Below are positions 34,321 to 45,768 of a stretch of DNA of 64,000 nt, in pieces. The DNA lies in assembly GCA_963921935.1 (NCBI GenBank), contig OY998177.1:111158067-111222066 (forward strand), written 5' to 3'. The stretch's first letter is position 1. Every line of letters starts with the position of its first letter. The DNA is from Galeruca laticollis (Eukaryota > Arthropoda > Insecta > Coleoptera > Chrysomelidae). The notes beneath the pieces are model-generated. The model was not told where the DNA came from. It made no database searches and saw only the letters and a program-made list of their open reading frames with translations. The position numbers and the translations under genes are program-made.

Positions 34321-34668
34321 ACATTGCCATGTGAATTATCTGAAAATATTTCTAATGAAGATTTGACTGAATCCCTATTGAATTTAACTTATGACTGACA
34401 AATTTGACAGTTCAGTATCTGATTTATGAACAGACATACTAAACCCGTTCTAGACACACCTCTCAGAAAAGTGATTTTTCTCTACGACGACTGACTTTCC
34501 TGAGTTGATGCTCCCAACAATAAATAATTCATTTCAGCTGATTCGAGTGCTCCAAATAGCACTGATTTGCAGTGACGACTGACTGGCAAGTTTGACGGAC
34601 CTAAGATATCCTACAACTTCTTTGCTTATTTGACCTCTGGCTTATTCCAACAAACTGACATAGCTGAA

Positions 34669-34681
34669 TGGGCCCATAACC
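34669..34681 (-). other. Copia primer-binding site
   Basis: On the minus strand it reads GGTTATGGGCCCA, the same sequence that follows the 5' LTR in Drosophila copia and pairs with an internal part of initiator tRNA-Met. It lies about 350 bp upstream of the gag frame and directly next to an LTR-like 'ca' end at 34682-34683. Confidence 0.75.
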
Positions 34682-34890
34682 TGTTGTGATTATTGTTGGA
34701 AAGCAGGAGGTACTCAGCAATACAATGTTCAAATAAAGAATTATTCAACAAATATTGATACAGAAAATCAATCAAGGCTAAACGAAGGCGCCTAAAATGA
34801 AAGTAGAGGTTATCGAAAACCTACTGCCTATGAATCATGTAAATAGATACACCTCACCTTCTATATACTCATTATATTTTTTGCTTAATA
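34682..34890 (-). repeat. Partial copia 5' LTR
   Basis: The LTR end is inferred from the position of the primer-binding site. The outer LTR start could not be fixed because no second LTR is in the window. The segment is AT-rich with short poly-T runs, as in copia LTRs. Confidence 0.5.
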
Positions 34891-35976
34891 ATACAATACA
34901 ATTATTAATATTATTTGAAGACCTATGTTCGTCGTAAAAATAACAGAATCTTTTTTTGACAGACGATATTTTATTACTAGATGGTAATTTAGACACACCG
35001 AACGCAAAGATCTGTTACATTCGAAAATAATTACAGAACACAGATATATTGTCAACATTAGTACTTCATGTCATCACTCCCAATCTAGTAACCTTTTTAG
35101 TGATTTCTACTGGTGTGATACATGTTTCTTAAGATGCTTCTCCTAGTCTAAAAACATACTATAGTTTGAATGTGGGAAGTGAATAAATTGAAATAGTTTA
35201 GTAGTGCAAATAGAATGAACCCCAACTTTTTTTTTAAACATATTTTGATATCACTTACACATAATCAAATTGGTGGAAAAAATAACCTGCTCAATGCATT
35301 CGTGAACATATCTTCATATAACGCTATAATCAAGGGATTTTCTCATAAATATTTCCTAATATTGGATGATAACTATAAAATTACAGTATCGGAACATTAA
35401 AGCAATCATCGAAAAACTCGACAGGGAGTTATAAATGCCCATTAACTGCCACTCATTAAAGGGGAGTTAACGACCGATCACATAGAAAATTATCCCTCTG
35501 TGTATAAAACAAAACACCTACTTGATGTTAACATGCGATATATATACCGCCAAGTGTGAACAAGGACAATCAAATAAATTACCACTTCTGGAGAATAAAT
35601 TATTAAAACGGGTTGCGACCACTTTTACCAACTATAAATATATCTTGGATTGCTATCCATTACGCTATGAATTATTTCCCTACCATTTTGATGTGACTTG
35701 TTTATATTTCATGCGGGGTGGCTAGAGAATCAACACTGATGGTTTTATTAAATAGATATTCACGCAGGTATACGAGAATAGATGATAACATCGTAAAGTA
35801 TATCCAATAGACATCAAATGAATAATTAACGATAATTAAATGGACATTCTAATTCAGTGGAGGCAAAGGCTAGTGATTCATTCGAATATGTTTGTGTAAA
35901 TCTGCATTGTGGCTACTTGAACAACAATATAATAAGATTATTTGCAGAAAAAAATGTGAAAATAATAGTTATAAAA
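34891..35976. other. Non-coding; contains a dispersed repeat copy
   Basis: No gene seen. About 35065-35160 is found again inverted at 60345-60200 (shared blocks 'gtcatc.ctcccaatctagt', 'tttttagtgatttcta', 'tctcctagt.taaaaaca'). The frames at 35215-35400 and 35522-35725 are not recognised. Confidence 0.55.
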
Positions 35977-35984
35977 TAACAATC

Positions 35985-37413
35985 GGCTCAAGTTTCGTTC
36001 AGCAGAAATCAGTTACATGGAATATCGGTTTATAGGATGATTCTATACAAGAAAGCTAGCACTACATAATTTGATTTTTGCCGCGGAATTTCTTCGTTTC
36101 TGAAAAAACTCGAATTTTTAATTTTTCTACTATTTACTGAAATTCGAAACTTTAAGGTGTTTTTAATAGTTTTTTTGCCAAAGAATGACGTAAAAACTTT
36201 CAATAAAACGATGTGAACTAATTTTTATTTGAAAATGTATTTTTATCACAATAATTTTTATTGATTTTTCCGTGTTTAGAAGTATCGAAATGTGATAAGA
36301 AGATAAAAACTACATATTTTTGTTTGATTATTAATTTTTGCTATAACTTTTCTATATAACTTTTTCCGCGGGAATTTATCATAAGGGCGATGTAATAGAA
36401 AATCTTCAATATTTCGAAGTTTTCTATAGTATTCTCAACTTTTTAACATACTTTTGGGATCGTGGAGTGAAGTGGGGTGCTGGATGGGGAATATTATATA
36501 TGTGCGTTTCTTTTGCATTTATTGGAGATTTTGACCTCCTTACTGCGCCCTATAATTCACAGAAAAACAGATTTCGTAAGAACGACTCGTTGTGTGCAAA
36601 ACCTCTAAAATATTTAATAATATTGTTATGAGTTTTTTAAAGAAGGAAAAAACGTACCTTATTTCGATTTCGGGAGACAAATGGATGTGTTTAAACCACG
36701 TGTTTTTTGCGACAGTTCCATCTGGACGACACTTTGTCGATTTTGAACAACAGTATATGCTCAGATCTATTTCTCCCTGGTAAAAATGGGAAAAAATATC
36801 AGGTTTGTTACCATGCCCTTTACATTTGGTTTTACATAAGGGGCATTTAGTCAACAAACCATGTAAAAGACCGAATTCATAACCTTCTTGTCGCGAACGA
36901 GGAAGAGCCATTTCTACAACTTGAGTCGACATTTTTGTAAATAATATGAACGTAAATTAAACGAAATGAACTGAATATAGAATATTAAATTCACATATAT
37001 GTACAATGTATACATACCTACCTTTTATGTTTTGTCAGGATTGTCATTGTTATGCTTTATTGACAATGTTTTTTTAAATTTTCGCATTTATTGACCATAG
37101 CGATATTAAGTTGATAAGAATAGATATTCTTTATTGATCTGTGTTAAAGGTCTGGAAGAGGATCACTTTATAGTGGTGAAACAACGCATTTCCGCGGATT
37201 TTCATTTTCGTATCGGTGCTCAAAAATAAGTCCAGAACATAAAATAACATTAATTTTTCATATATCTCATTTCGTTACTTGTAAACCGCATTCGAAAAAT
37301 GGCAAACACTGCATTTTCCGCGGCAAATTTTTTTCAGTAATATACTCCCTGAGGTATCTAAATTGTTTTTTCTTTTCTTTTTTAACAGATTTCGGCTAAA
37401 CGAAACTTGCCCC
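35985..37413 (-). mobile_element. Merlin-like DNA transposon, internally deleted
   Basis: The left end starts 'ggctcaagtttcgttcagc'; the right end, reverse-complemented, starts 'ggggcaagtttcgtttagcc', followed by 'gaaatc' in both. Flanking direct repeats are TAACAATC (35977-35984) and TAACACTC (37414-37421), an 8-bp duplication with one mismatch, as known for Merlin (8-9 bp). Inside the ends, ccgcgg-containing motifs recur at 36082, 36366, 37190 and 37316. The only protein signal is a zinc-ribbon N-terminus (36540-36932); no catalytic domain is visible. Confidence 0.75.
36540..36932 (-). pseudogene. Merlin/IS1595-type transposase N-terminal zinc ribbon
   Basis: The frame starts 'MSTQVVEMALPRSRQEG', then has a first Cys pair 'CPLCKTKC' and a second 'YCCSKSTKC', followed by 'GTVAKNTWFKHIHLSPE'. 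This spacing and the NTWF.H..LS phrase resemble the zinc-ribbon and downstream segment of ISXO2/IS1595 transposases of the Merlin superfamily. After 'SPEIEIRYVF' the frame loses similarity, perhaps at an exon border. The DDE domain that should follow on the lower-coordinate side is missing. The call rests on motif shape and on the element's ends; it could instead be another zinc-ribbon transposon protein. Confidence 0.55.
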
Positions 37414-37468
37414 TAACACTCTGCAAAACAGAGATGATAACCATCTCATACAGTACTCTTGTTTCGGA

Positions 37469-37469
<1 letters not shown>

Positions 37470-37542
<73 letters not shown>
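37470..37542. repeat. (TA)n array, target of the LTR element
   Basis: About 36 TA units. The same kind of array resumes at 44007, directly after the LTR element, indicating insertion into one array. Confidence 0.95.
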
Positions 37543-37544
<2 letters not shown>

Positions 37545-39544
37545 AACCAAATATCATAGATAATAAGAGAATTAGTATTATAAAAATATGTTGCTAGTAT
37601 GAAATATATATGAAAATAATATAATTTGAGAAAACAAGTAAAAAGAAAACACTTTTCTTAATTTAAACAACATATTAAATAAAGATATATTAAATAATAG
37701 CCTATAACAGTATAATAAAAAAGGAATTACCTCAATAATAATACAAAATATAGAGATTGCCTAACCAATGTAATGATGTAAATAAAGTTGCCTAAGACGA
37801 AGAATAATTTCCATACCATAACCAGCTGTTCACCTAAAAAGATATAATTATATAGTCAAGTCAAGAGAATTTTAGATATAAGTAGTTACATTAGAATACA
37901 AATATTATTATAGATAATTCTTTATAATCATTAATTTAAGAATAAAAAACAAATACAAATATTGAATAGAATAGAATTCAATAGATTTTCATGGATAAAC
38001 AAATAATGACATATAGATAAATGATATATGGTGAATGAAATGAACGTTGAATCAATAAATAGTAATTTGTTAAAATTTATTATAAATAATATAATGCAAA
38101 GAGTTTAGACAAATAACATAGGAGAATTTATATTTATAATTAATATGAGTGTAACAAGGATATACTATCAATAACAATATTGAATGATGTACCATGTAAA
38201 TGTATCTATGTATAACCAATTTTAATTTATTTGTATGATGAAAAAACTCATAGGAACTCTATAAATGAACTGATAATGTAAAAGAGTGTATGTATGAAAT
38301 TTTTTAATAAGTGATAGAAGTTTCAATTAATCTGATTGCAAAAGACAATATTTTATTGGTTATAAAATATGACAGAACAAATTGTGAATCAACAAATAAA
38401 CTTTGAAATAGTGACCTGAAAAAGAACAAAAGACTGTTTGTTGAAAAAAGTAGAGAATCGAGGGGACGCTTAAAGAAGGAGGGAAGCTGGTGTCAAGAAG
38501 CGAGGAGTGTGTGTGATGGTGTTCCTGAAATTTCAAGAAATTCCCGGTTTAACACATTTAAACCTATAAAGTATTATTAAATATAATCTTAGTAATACTC
38601 ACAGTCAATTGTATCAAGTTTTTCGGCAAGAATCTACGAAAGTTTCATCAATTTTGGTTTTTTGGAGCCTCAGAGGAGTGTTCCTGGGATCCAGAGACTT
38701 TCATCCCAATTCAAGAGCAACAGGTCAGAGTTTTTAAATCATTATTGGCCAATAATCAGAGTAAAAACTCAAAATACTCAAATAAGTACTTAATTTCATA
38801 AATTGATAAACTTTTGCACATATGATCGATCTAAAAAAGAAAGAAACAGACTTTATATAGTGAATTAATCGCATAAATCGTTAAAATTAATAAAAGGCCG
38901 AATTTTAAATAAATTAAAATATATACTTACGACATCTTGTAATCGCATAAATCTGGTGATTGAAATTTCATAATGTAATAACTATTTCCATCTATATATA
39001 ATTTCTATTTTTCTATCTATGTATATAACAATTTTCTTTCCACAGCAATTTGTATCATATATAACTATGATTTATATATAAATTCTTTTATGTGTTTGAA
39101 CCATTCACTTGTTTGCATCTTCATCAAACTTTGTATAATATGAATAGATGCTTCTTACGTATCAGAATTGTTCGTTTAATGTTAAAGCGCATGACTAGTT
39201 TTTCACGCATGCGCATTGATGAAATTATTAAAATAAATAAGTAGATACAATATAACCATTGGCGTCGCATATTATTTTTATCAAATATAAAATATTGCAT
39301 TGAAAATTAAATCTATTTCAAATAGTGTGTTCTTTTTATTTAAACAATTATAACAATATAATAAGCCAGGACTCAAAGAGAAAAAGGATTTCATGCTCCC
39401 GAATAATCAAATTAAAATAAATTACTAAACAAAATAACAATAACCAACTGAGCTAGCCAAACTAAACAAAAATTCTAAATAATAAACATATACATTTAAA
39501 ATTCACAATAAAAGTAAGTAAATAATTCAGTATAAATTAAGAAT
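37543..39544 (+). repeat. Left (5') LTR
   Basis: 2002 bp. It starts TGAACCAAATATC and ends near 'aagaat' before the primer-binding site. A TATA-like 'ggttataaaatatga' at 38360 and a G-rich purine stretch at 38458-38480 may mark a promoter. The sequence is strongly AT-rich with no ORF. Confidence 0.9.
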
Positions 39545-39616
39545 TGTCACCCAAAACGTGGGGCGGTTTATTAAAAATTTAGGAAACATCTGTAAATTTT
39601 TGACTACATTAATAAA

Positions 39617-40824
39617 ATGGCAAAACGAAGTAATTTGAGGGATAGAAAACAGGAATATAGGACACAGGAAACGCAAGAATTAACAGAAGAGGGATATGAT
39701 CGGTTAATGCAATTTTTGATCAGTATGAATAGAAAATTGGAGATTGAGAATGAGATAAGTAAAAATATGCGGGAAGGTAGGAATAGTATGAATGTAGATT
39801 TAAATAAAGAATTGGACGAACAAAATGAGATTATAAACAGAATTGTGGAGAATAGGAGTAAGCGGGATGATGAAAGAAAAAAGGATAGGAAAACTATGGT
39901 AAAAGATTTTAACAAAGTAGAGGGGAACATAGATAATAAAATGGATAAGTTGTCAGATGATAAGACTACTATGAAGGAAGAAACGATTGGTAAGGAGGAC
40001 AAGAAATTTGAAGAGAATAGGGTCGATATGAACAATATGAAGAGACATTTGAATGCGACTTTTAATAAAAATATTGATACTATGGAACCGAAAAGAGATA
40101 ATAATTTGAAAAAAAAATTGATGATATTCAAACAGTAGTATCAAAACAAGCTAATAAGTTAACAAAGAACATAGATGAAGTAAAAATAGAAAGTTTCATG
40201 GAAAGTGAGAATATTGAGAAGAATAATCAGGAATTAACAAATATCACAGAGGGGACAGAAGAAATTAAGAAGGAAACTGAAGAAGTAGGTTGCATAAAAT
40301 TACAAGGACAAGCAAGTGAAGAGGTCAGGAACCATTCTCAAGAAAAAATGAATAAAGAAATTACAAATTTAGATGACATAATAAAAAAATCAACAGACAA
40401 ATGCGCTAGAAGAAGTGGAATCATGGGAAGACAATTTAATAAGGAAATACAAAAGATGAACCGAAGATTAAAAGAAAATACAGAAGAAGATATAGAAGAT
40501 AGTATAATAAGAAATGAAGGAGGTATAGGATGCTCAGGAAATTTTAATAACAATAATAATGTAGTAATTAAAGTAATATCTAACAACAACATGACGATAA
40601 ATTACACAAAAGCTTTCTTTAGAATAATAATTAGTAAAATTGATAATATGGAAGAATTTATAATGCAAATTTTAATGAATTCATTGGAAGAAATTTATGA
40701 GATATGGGGCAACAAAGTTAAAAAGGATACAGTAGAGAATAGACAGACGCTTCAGAAATTTATCGAGCATCAAACCACAAGAGAAGAAAGCAAGAAAAAG
40801 GTTAGGAAAAGAAAAGCAAATTAA
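39617..40824 (+). pseudogene. Gag-like coiled-coil protein in two frames
   Basis: The first frame, 39617-40138, begins 'MAKRSNLRDRKQEYR' and is rich in Lys, Glu, Asp and Asn, with a long coiled-coil-like pattern. After an A9 run (40109-40117) the reading continues in the -1 frame, 'IDDIQTVVSKQANKL', into 40198-40824, which includes 'NFNNNNNVVIKVISNNN' and 'IDNMEEFIMQILMNSLEE', and ends in basic 'SKKKVRKRKAN'. Together this is about 400 residues. The layout resembles the N-terminal gag part of insect Ty3/gypsy-like elements, but no zinc knuckle is present. The frame change may be a one-base loss or a slippery site. Function as a coat protein is inferred. Confidence 0.6.
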
Positions 40825-41259
40825 ATAATAGAACAAGAGAATAGGAATGAAATATGGAGACGAAAATGCAATTCAATGGAAAAGGGAAAGGATACAGAAA
40901 TGAAGTTGAAATTAAAATTTATTATTAATGAGTAACACAAGTATAAATAATGTACATAGAATTTATTATTAATGAGTAACCCAATTCTGAAGAATGTATA
41001 TATGTTATGTTACGAATAATACTTGAAAAAAGGAAATGATAGTCATAAGGATAGATTTAAAATTTAATATTAAGTAGTGTACAAAGATAAAGTAGATATT
41101 AGACAGAGTTTTGTTTTCCATTTGGCAGCTGGTGATACAGTTAAATTCATCTCGTTTGTTTCTTCAGAACCTAAAAAAATAAATATAATATTATATAAAG
41201 AAAAATTTATTAGGTAAAACTTATAATTAAAACATTTTGAAAATTTGAATATGGCAAAT

Positions 41260-41305
<46 letters not shown>

Positions 41306-42005
41306 CAAATAAAGAAAACAATTTATAAGAAATACTGGCTTTAAATAGAAGGAAAATATGAAAATATAGGATAGAGGGGATAAAATAAGAATAAATCAAG
41401 TATCAAATAGAAGTTCACATTTTTTAAATAAGGAAATAAGATGCAAGTAATAAAGGATAGGAAAGGATAATAATGAATGATATTGATTAAAAATATAGGA
41501 GGTAATGTTTAATGTCAATTAGAATCTTATAGATTACTTGAAAATACAGGAAGGAATAAGGAAGTTGATATTGATATATATATGAATTTAAGAAATAATT
41601 AATTATATTGAATAATGAATATTGAAAAGAAATATGATATGAGGAGTATATAGAAGTATAATGTAATTACAAAGAAATAAGTTGATATATAAGTGGATGT
41701 TAGGAAGAAATGATAATAGAGAAGTATTATATGAAGTAATATTAAAAATATAAATTGACATTGATCTTAATCAAGTGTATTTTAAGGAAAGAATTAGGAG
41801 AGAGTTATTGGAAGAAATAGATTTTGTAGTAGGAAATATGTGAACAAATATTTGAGAAACAAAGATAAAGAAAGTAAGATTATGCCATAAAATTGTTGAA
41901 TTTTTTTCTTGAATAAAATAAAATCATTCATTTATAATAAGAAAATTGAAATTTAAATAAATATCCAGGGTATGGATATCATTTAAATTTAAATTTGAGG
42001 GGAAT
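40825..42005. other. Internal non-coding part of the LTR element
   Basis: No pol-like ORF. A short tandem duplication, 'ttattattaatgagtaac', occurs at 40920 and 40962. A (TA)n array lies at 41262-41304. It ends in the polypurine tract. Confidence 0.8.
41262..41304. repeat. (TA)n array inside the LTR element
   Basis: About 21 TA units between 'caaatca' and 'acaaataaag'. Confidence 0.95.
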
Positions 42006-44000
42006 TGAACCAGATATCATAGATAATAAGAGAATTGGTATTATAAAAATATGTTGCTAGTATGAAATATATATGAAAATAATATAATTTTAGAAAACAA
42101 GTAAAAAGGAAACACTTTCCTTAATTTAAACAACATATTAAATAAAGATATATTGAATAATAGCCTATAACAATATAATAAAAAAGGAATTACCTCAATA
42201 TTAATACAAAATATAGAGATTGCCTAACCAATGTAATGATGTAAATAAAGTTGCCTAGGACGAAGAATAATTTCCATACCATAACCAGCTGTTCACCTAA
42301 AAAGATATAATTATATAGTCAAGTCAAGAGAATGTTAGATATAAGTAGTTACATTAGAATACAAATATTATTATAGATAATTCATTATAATCATTAATTT
42401 AAGAATAAAAAACAAATACAAATATTGAATAGAATAGAATTCAATAGATTTTCATAGATAAACAAATAAGACATATAGATAAATGATATATGGTAAATAA
42501 AATGAACGTTGAATCAATAAATAGTAATTTGTTAAAGTTTATTATAAATGATATAATACAAAGAGTTTAGACAAATAACATAAGAGAATTCATATTTATA
42601 ATTAATATGAGTGTAACAAGGATATACTATCAATAACAATATTGAATGATGTACCATGTAAATGTATCTATGTATAACCAATTTTAATTTATTTGTATGA
42701 TGAAAAAACTCATAGGAACTCTATAAATGAACTAATAATGTAAAAGAGTGTATGTATGAAATTTTTTAATAAGTGATAGAAGTTTCAATTAATCTGATTG
42801 CAAAAGACAATATTTTATTGGTTATAAAATATGACAGAACAAATTGTGAATCAACAAATAAACTTTGAAATAGTGACCTGAAAAAGAATAAAAGACTGTT
42901 TGTTGAAAAAAGTAGAGAATCGAGGGGACGCTTAAAGAAGAAGGGAAGCTGGTGTCAAGAAGCGAGGAGTGTGTGATGGTGTTCCTGAAATTTCAAGAAA
43001 TTCCCGGTTTAACACATTTAAACCTATAAAGTACTATTAAATATAATCTTAGTAATACTCACAGTCAATTGTATCAAGTTTTTCGGCAAGAATCTACGAA
43101 ATTTTCATCAATTTTGGTTTTTTGGAGCTTCAGAGGAGTGTTCCTGGGATCCAGAGACTTTCATCCCAATTCAAGAGCAACAGGTCAGTGTTTTTGAATC
43201 ATTATTGGCCAATAATCAGAGTAAAAACTCAAAATACTCAAATAAGTACTTAATTTCATAAATTGATAAACTTTTGCACATATGATCGATCTAAAAAAGA
43301 AAGAAACAGACTTTATATAGTGAAATAATCGCATAAATCGTTAAAATTAATAAAAGGCCGAATTTTAAATAAATTAAAATATGTACTTACGACATCTTGT
43401 AATCGCATAAATCTGGTGATTGAAATTTCATAATGTAATAACTATTTCCATTTGTATATAATTTCTATTTTTCTATCTATGTATATAACAATTTTCTTTC
43501 CACAGCAATTTGTATCATATATAACTATGATTTATATATAAATTCTTTTATGTGTTTGAACCATTCACTTGTTTGCATCTTCATCAAACTTTGTATAATA
43601 TGAATAGATGCTTCTTACGTATCAGAATTGTTCGTTTTATGTTAAAGCGCATGACTAGTTTTTCACGCATGCGCATTGATGAAATTATTAAAATAAATAA
43701 GTAGATACAATATAACCATTGGCGTCGCATATTATTTTTATCAAATATAAAATATTGCATTGAAAATTAAATCTATTTCAAATAATGTGTTTTCTTTTTA
43801 TTTAAACAATTACAACAATATAATAAGCCAGGACTCAAAGAGAAAAAGGATTTCATGCTCCCGAGTAATCAAATTAAAATAAATTACTAAACAAAATAAC
43901 AATAACCAACTGAGCTAGCCAAACTAAACAAAAATTCTAAATAATAAACATATACATTTAAAATTCACAATAAAATTAAGTAAATAATACAGTGTATGAT

Positions 44001-44006
<6 letters not shown>
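42006..44006 (+). repeat. Right (3') LTR
   Basis: 2001 bp, matching the left LTR over its length with scattered single-base changes and one 2-bp difference in a (GT)n run (38506-38516 versus 42968-42976). This high identity suggests recent insertion. Confidence 0.9.

Positions 44007-44046
<40 letters not shown>
44007..44046. repeat. (TA)n array between LTR element and satellite
   Basis: About 20 TA units; continuation of the target array of the LTR element. Confidence 0.95.
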
Positions 44047-44050
<4 letters not shown>

Positions 44051-45314
44051 TTCGATTTTCTACTACACCTGTTTTAGTCGAAATTTCAATAATTTAGACT
44101 TATTGGCCTGACCGTTCTTCGAAGGGCACAAGAACTACATTCCTGGCTAATACCACGCAGAATATTGAATTACATCCCCTTCGAAAACCGTGACGTCGAT
44201 CGGCCATTTTGCCGATACGGACATCTGTGGTGATTCGCAACCGATAGCGGAAGAGCATAGTACACTTACGCGTTTCGACCTGCTTGGGTCTCTTCAAGAG
44301 TGCCGTAATGCCTTCCAGTTCAGAATCTCTAATCCGAACTGAAGATCACACCCTCCGACAACCTCTCTTGGTTCGTGTAGTTACACAAGCGAGAAGTAGT
44401 CAGTTAGCGCCATCTTCACTTTCAGTTGCGAACCAACACCTCAGATAAATGCGACCGTATTAGTCGTATTAAATAAAAATGAATATAATTTCATAAAATA
44501 CGAGGTGCTATATGAAATATAAATTTCGATTTTCTACTACACCTGTTTTAGTCGAAATTTCAATAATTTAGACTTATTGGCCTGACCGTTCTTCGAAGGG
44601 CACAACAACTACATTCCTGGCTAATACCACGCAGAATATTGAATTACATCCCCTTCGAAAACCGTGACGTCGATCGGCCATTTTGCCGATACGGACATCT
44701 GTGGTGATTCGCAACCGATAGCGGAAGAGCATAGTACACTTACGCGTTTCGACCTTCTTGGGTCTCTTCAAGAGTGCCGTAATGCCTTCCAGTTCCAGTT
44801 ATATTTCATATAGCACCTCGTATTTTATGAAATTATATTCATTTTTATTTAATACGACTAATACGGTCGCATTTATCTGAGGTGTTGGTTCGCAACTGAA
44901 AGTGAAGATGGCGCTAACTGACTACTTCTCGCTTGTGTAACTACACGAACCAAGAGAGGTTGTCGGAGGGTGTGATCTTCAGTTCGGATTAGAGATTCTG
45001 AACTGGAAGGCATTACGGCACTCTTGAAGAGACCCAAGAAGGTCGAAACGCGTAAGTGTACTGTGCTCTTCCGCTATCGGTTGCGAATCACCACAGATGT
45101 CCGTATCGGCAAAATGGCCGATCGACGTCACGGTTTTCGAAGGGGATGTAATTCAATATTCTGCGTGGTATTAGCCAGGAATGTAGTTGTTGTGCCCTTC
45201 GAAGAACGGTCAGGCCAATAAGTCTAAATTATTGAAATTTCGACTAAAACAGGTGTAGTAGAAAATCGAAATTTATATTTCATATAGCACCTCGTATTTT
45301 ATGAAATTATATTC

Positions 45315-45320
<6 letters not shown>
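44047..45320. repeat. 474-bp satellite-like units in inverted arrangement (A, B, C, D)
   Basis: Unit A is 44047-44520 (474 bp). Unit B starts at 44521 in the same direction and is cut near 44797. Unit C, 44801-45274, is a full inverted copy of A. Unit D, inverted, is cut at 45320 by the next (TA)n. The head-to-tail join is 'tatgaaatat|aaatttcg'. GC content is much higher than in the flanks. A 65-codon frame beginning 'MKRPK' and containing 'RIGKMADRRHGFRRGC' is open in A (44100-44297 minus), B (44574-44771 minus) and C (45024-45221 plus). Whether it is translated is unknown. Confidence 0.9.

Positions 45321-45385
<65 letters not shown>
45321..45385. repeat. (TA)n array at the Pao 3' LTR
   Basis: About 32 TA units, directly between truncated satellite unit D and the Pao LTR. 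The Pao LTR itself ends in a short TATATA, so the array may have expanded from it. Confidence 0.95.
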
Positions 45386-45388
<3 letters not shown>

Positions 45389-45768
45389 AAAAATATGACG
45401 CAAGAAAATCGCCCAAGATGGTATTCTTACCTGAAGGTCTCGGATGATCTTCTGCGGGGTAGCAACCCTTCTTGGAACCGATATTGTGGACTGTAGCAGG
45501 GGTTCAATGGGTTTTTATTAAAGTTCCTGGCACTAGCGCGTTAAATAATAACTACGAACGGCTCACTTCGACAACAGTTCTACTTCTCTTTCGGTTTGGA
45601 GAACTGGGTTTTTAAATTGAATACAATGTTTGTATACCGTATGTCCGCTAGGTGTAAAAATACCACCAACGATTTGCCTGAGATTTTAACATTTACATTT
45701 TATTATAAAGTAACCTTACATATTAAATATGATCAAACAAATTAAAATAAAATTAATGAATACTTAAC
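45386..45768 (-). repeat. Pao 3' LTR
   Basis: It matches 53120-53508 with about a dozen differences (for example 'gggtagcaacc' versus 'gggttgcaacc'). The polypurine tract lies directly upstream on the minus strand. Confidence 0.92.

Larger units (their letters stand above)
37543..44006 (+). mobile_element. LTR retrotransposon with 2-kb LTRs and only a gag-like gene
   Basis: The long direct repeats 37543-39544 and 42006-44006 begin TGAACCA and are nearly identical. After the left one comes a degenerate primer-binding site (39545-39565, 'tgtcacccaaaacgtggggc', close to the common form TGGCGCCCAACGTGGGGC). Before the right one is a polypurine tract 'ttgaggggaat' (41995-42005). The internal part is 2.46 kb with one gag-like gene and no protease, RT or integrase. 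The element sits between two (TA)n tracts. It must have been moved by proteins from another element. Confidence 0.9.

Noticed and set aside
39604..40131. 175-codon minus-strand ORF that looks like membrane segments
   Set aside because: It is antisense to the Lys/Glu-rich gag-like frame; Lys/Glu codons read backwards as Phe/Leu/Ser.
44100..45221. The 65-codon frames as a real small-protein family
   Set aside because: They are open in three near-identical units, but recent amplification explains this without coding constraint; kept only as an observation.
37470..45385. (TA)n arrays as an origin or centromere signal
   Set aside because: Simple TA microsatellites are common in AT-rich insect DNA and here act as insertion targets or expanded LTR ends.
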